Both the position numbers and the translations under genes were made by a program. Below the pieces are notes generated by a model. That model was not told where the DNA came from and searched no databases. It was given only the letters and a program-made list of their open reading frames with translations. DNA of 15,039 nucleotides, taken from NCBI GenBank assembly GCA_031285245.1, contig JAITWN010000196.1:1-15039 (forward strand). The letters run 5' to 3'. Within the stretch, counting starts at the first letter, position 1. Each line of letters opens with the position of its first letter. This document shows positions 14,650-15,039 of the stretch, piece after piece. Origin of the DNA: Chromatiales bacterium (GTDB lineage: Bacteria; Pseudomonadota; Gammaproteobacteria; SZUA-140).

Positions 14650-14963
14650 TGGCGGTCTCGCCCCCTTGCGGAGATGGGCTGTGCTTGCAGCCGTAAGGAT
14701 GTTGGATAATCGGCTCGCGGTAATGCAGCATTGTTTTGCCGTCATCACCGCCGGAGGTACAATCCCGCTCTTTGTGTTTTACCCTGCGCTGGGCCGAGAT
14801 TAGGCTGGGACTAACGCTAGGACTAGGGGCTGGGACCACCGGCTTAAGGCCGCAATTGTAGCATTGTTATCGATTTTTCCGGCAGCAACTTTATGGTCAC
14901 CAGTATAGTCACCGCCTCGCGACATAACTGCACGCCTGCTTGTTGATGATGATTTCCCTGCGA
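14650..14963. other. Intergenic region between the ABC operon and tsaD
   Basis: No convincing gene lies in these 314 bases. On the plus strand TTGCCG (14736-14741) and TACAAT (14758-14763), 16 bases apart, could be a promoter. Further on, 14800-14837 holds a degenerate repeat of CTGGGACTA/GCTAGGACTA-like words, similar to short intergenic tandem repeats. The stretch to tsaD contains AT-rich patches (around 14865-14895, and TATAGT at 14904-14909) that could carry its promoter. No rpsU gene, which is divergent from tsaD in many gammaproteobacteria, is present here. Confidence 0.6.
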
Positions 14964-15039
14964 TGAAAGTGCTTGGAATAGAGACGTCCTGCGACGAAAC
15001 CTCGGTTGCGGTCTATGAGGCTGGGCGCGGTGTGCATGC
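14964..15039 (+). CDS. tsaD: tRNA N6-adenosine threonylcarbamoyltransferase TsaD, first 25 codons
   Basis: Only the N-terminus is in the window. It begins MKVLGIETSCDETSVAVYEA, the highly conserved opening of TsaD (formerly Gcp/YgjD), with the ATP-binding GIETSCDET motif. TsaD transfers the threonylcarbamoyl group from threonylcarbamoyl-AMP to A37 of ANN-decoding tRNAs, together with TsaB and TsaE. It is an essential housekeeping gene in most bacteria. The ATG at 14964 has no strong Shine-Dalgarno sequence. It reads out of the window, away from the ABC operon. Confidence 0.95.

Noticed and set aside
14650..14748. N-terminal extension of the ABC ATPase to the ATG at 14748
   Set aside because: The extra 33 residues resemble no part of the family, while the ATG at 14649 has a good RBS and gives the usual N-terminus directly before the first strand.

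Overview
The window comes from a Gram-negative bacterium, most likely a gammaproteobacterium. It has a run of outer-membrane beta-barrel proteins ending in aromatic residues, a NikR of E. coli type, a proteobacterial copper ATPase operon and the first codons of tsaD. GC content looks moderate (mid to high 50s by eye). Family-level placement, perhaps near Xanthomonadales or Nevskiales, is only an inference. No rRNA, tRNA, CRISPR array, transposase or phage gene was seen.

Layout. (1) 1-1429, minus strand: a copper-handling operon with a CopZ-like chaperone, a 41-codon ORF and the N-terminal half of a CopA P-type ATPase that runs off the left edge. A TATAAT box lies upstream of copZ. (2) 1636-2765, plus strand: nikR with an unusual His-rich tail, followed closely by a histidine phosphatase. 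(3) 2919-3990: a stand-alone gene for an unrecognised secreted protein, closed by a strong intrinsic terminator. (4) 4088-11617, plus strand: a cluster of a SAM methyltransferase, a LolA-like periplasmic protein, a ribbon-helix-helix/zinc-ribbon protein, a DUF1302-like barrel, a second small barrel and an 847-residue TPR plus barrel protein. From 6182 on, the genes overlap or nearly touch. (5) 11618-12127: a gene remnant between a GC-rich palindrome and a long hairpin. (6) 12128-14649, minus strand: a two-gene ABC-2 exporter. Its ATPase has a tail of about 250 residues made of seven W-x-G-N-x-W-V-D motifs arranged in a 64-residue super-repeat. (7) 14650-14963: a non-coding region, then the start of tsaD at 14964 reading out of the window.

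Two parts are most worth attention. The first is the ABC ATPase with a tryptophan-rich repeat tail, an architecture I do not recognise from any characterised exporter. The second is the 4088-11617 cluster. It encodes a methyltransferase without the usual catalytic histidine, a LolA-like carrier and three different predicted outer-membrane proteins, with a likely DNA-binding protein at the head of the barrel operon. I infer that they make or move a modified, probably hydrophobic, product to the outer membrane. No inner-membrane pump lies in the cluster, and the substrate is unknown.
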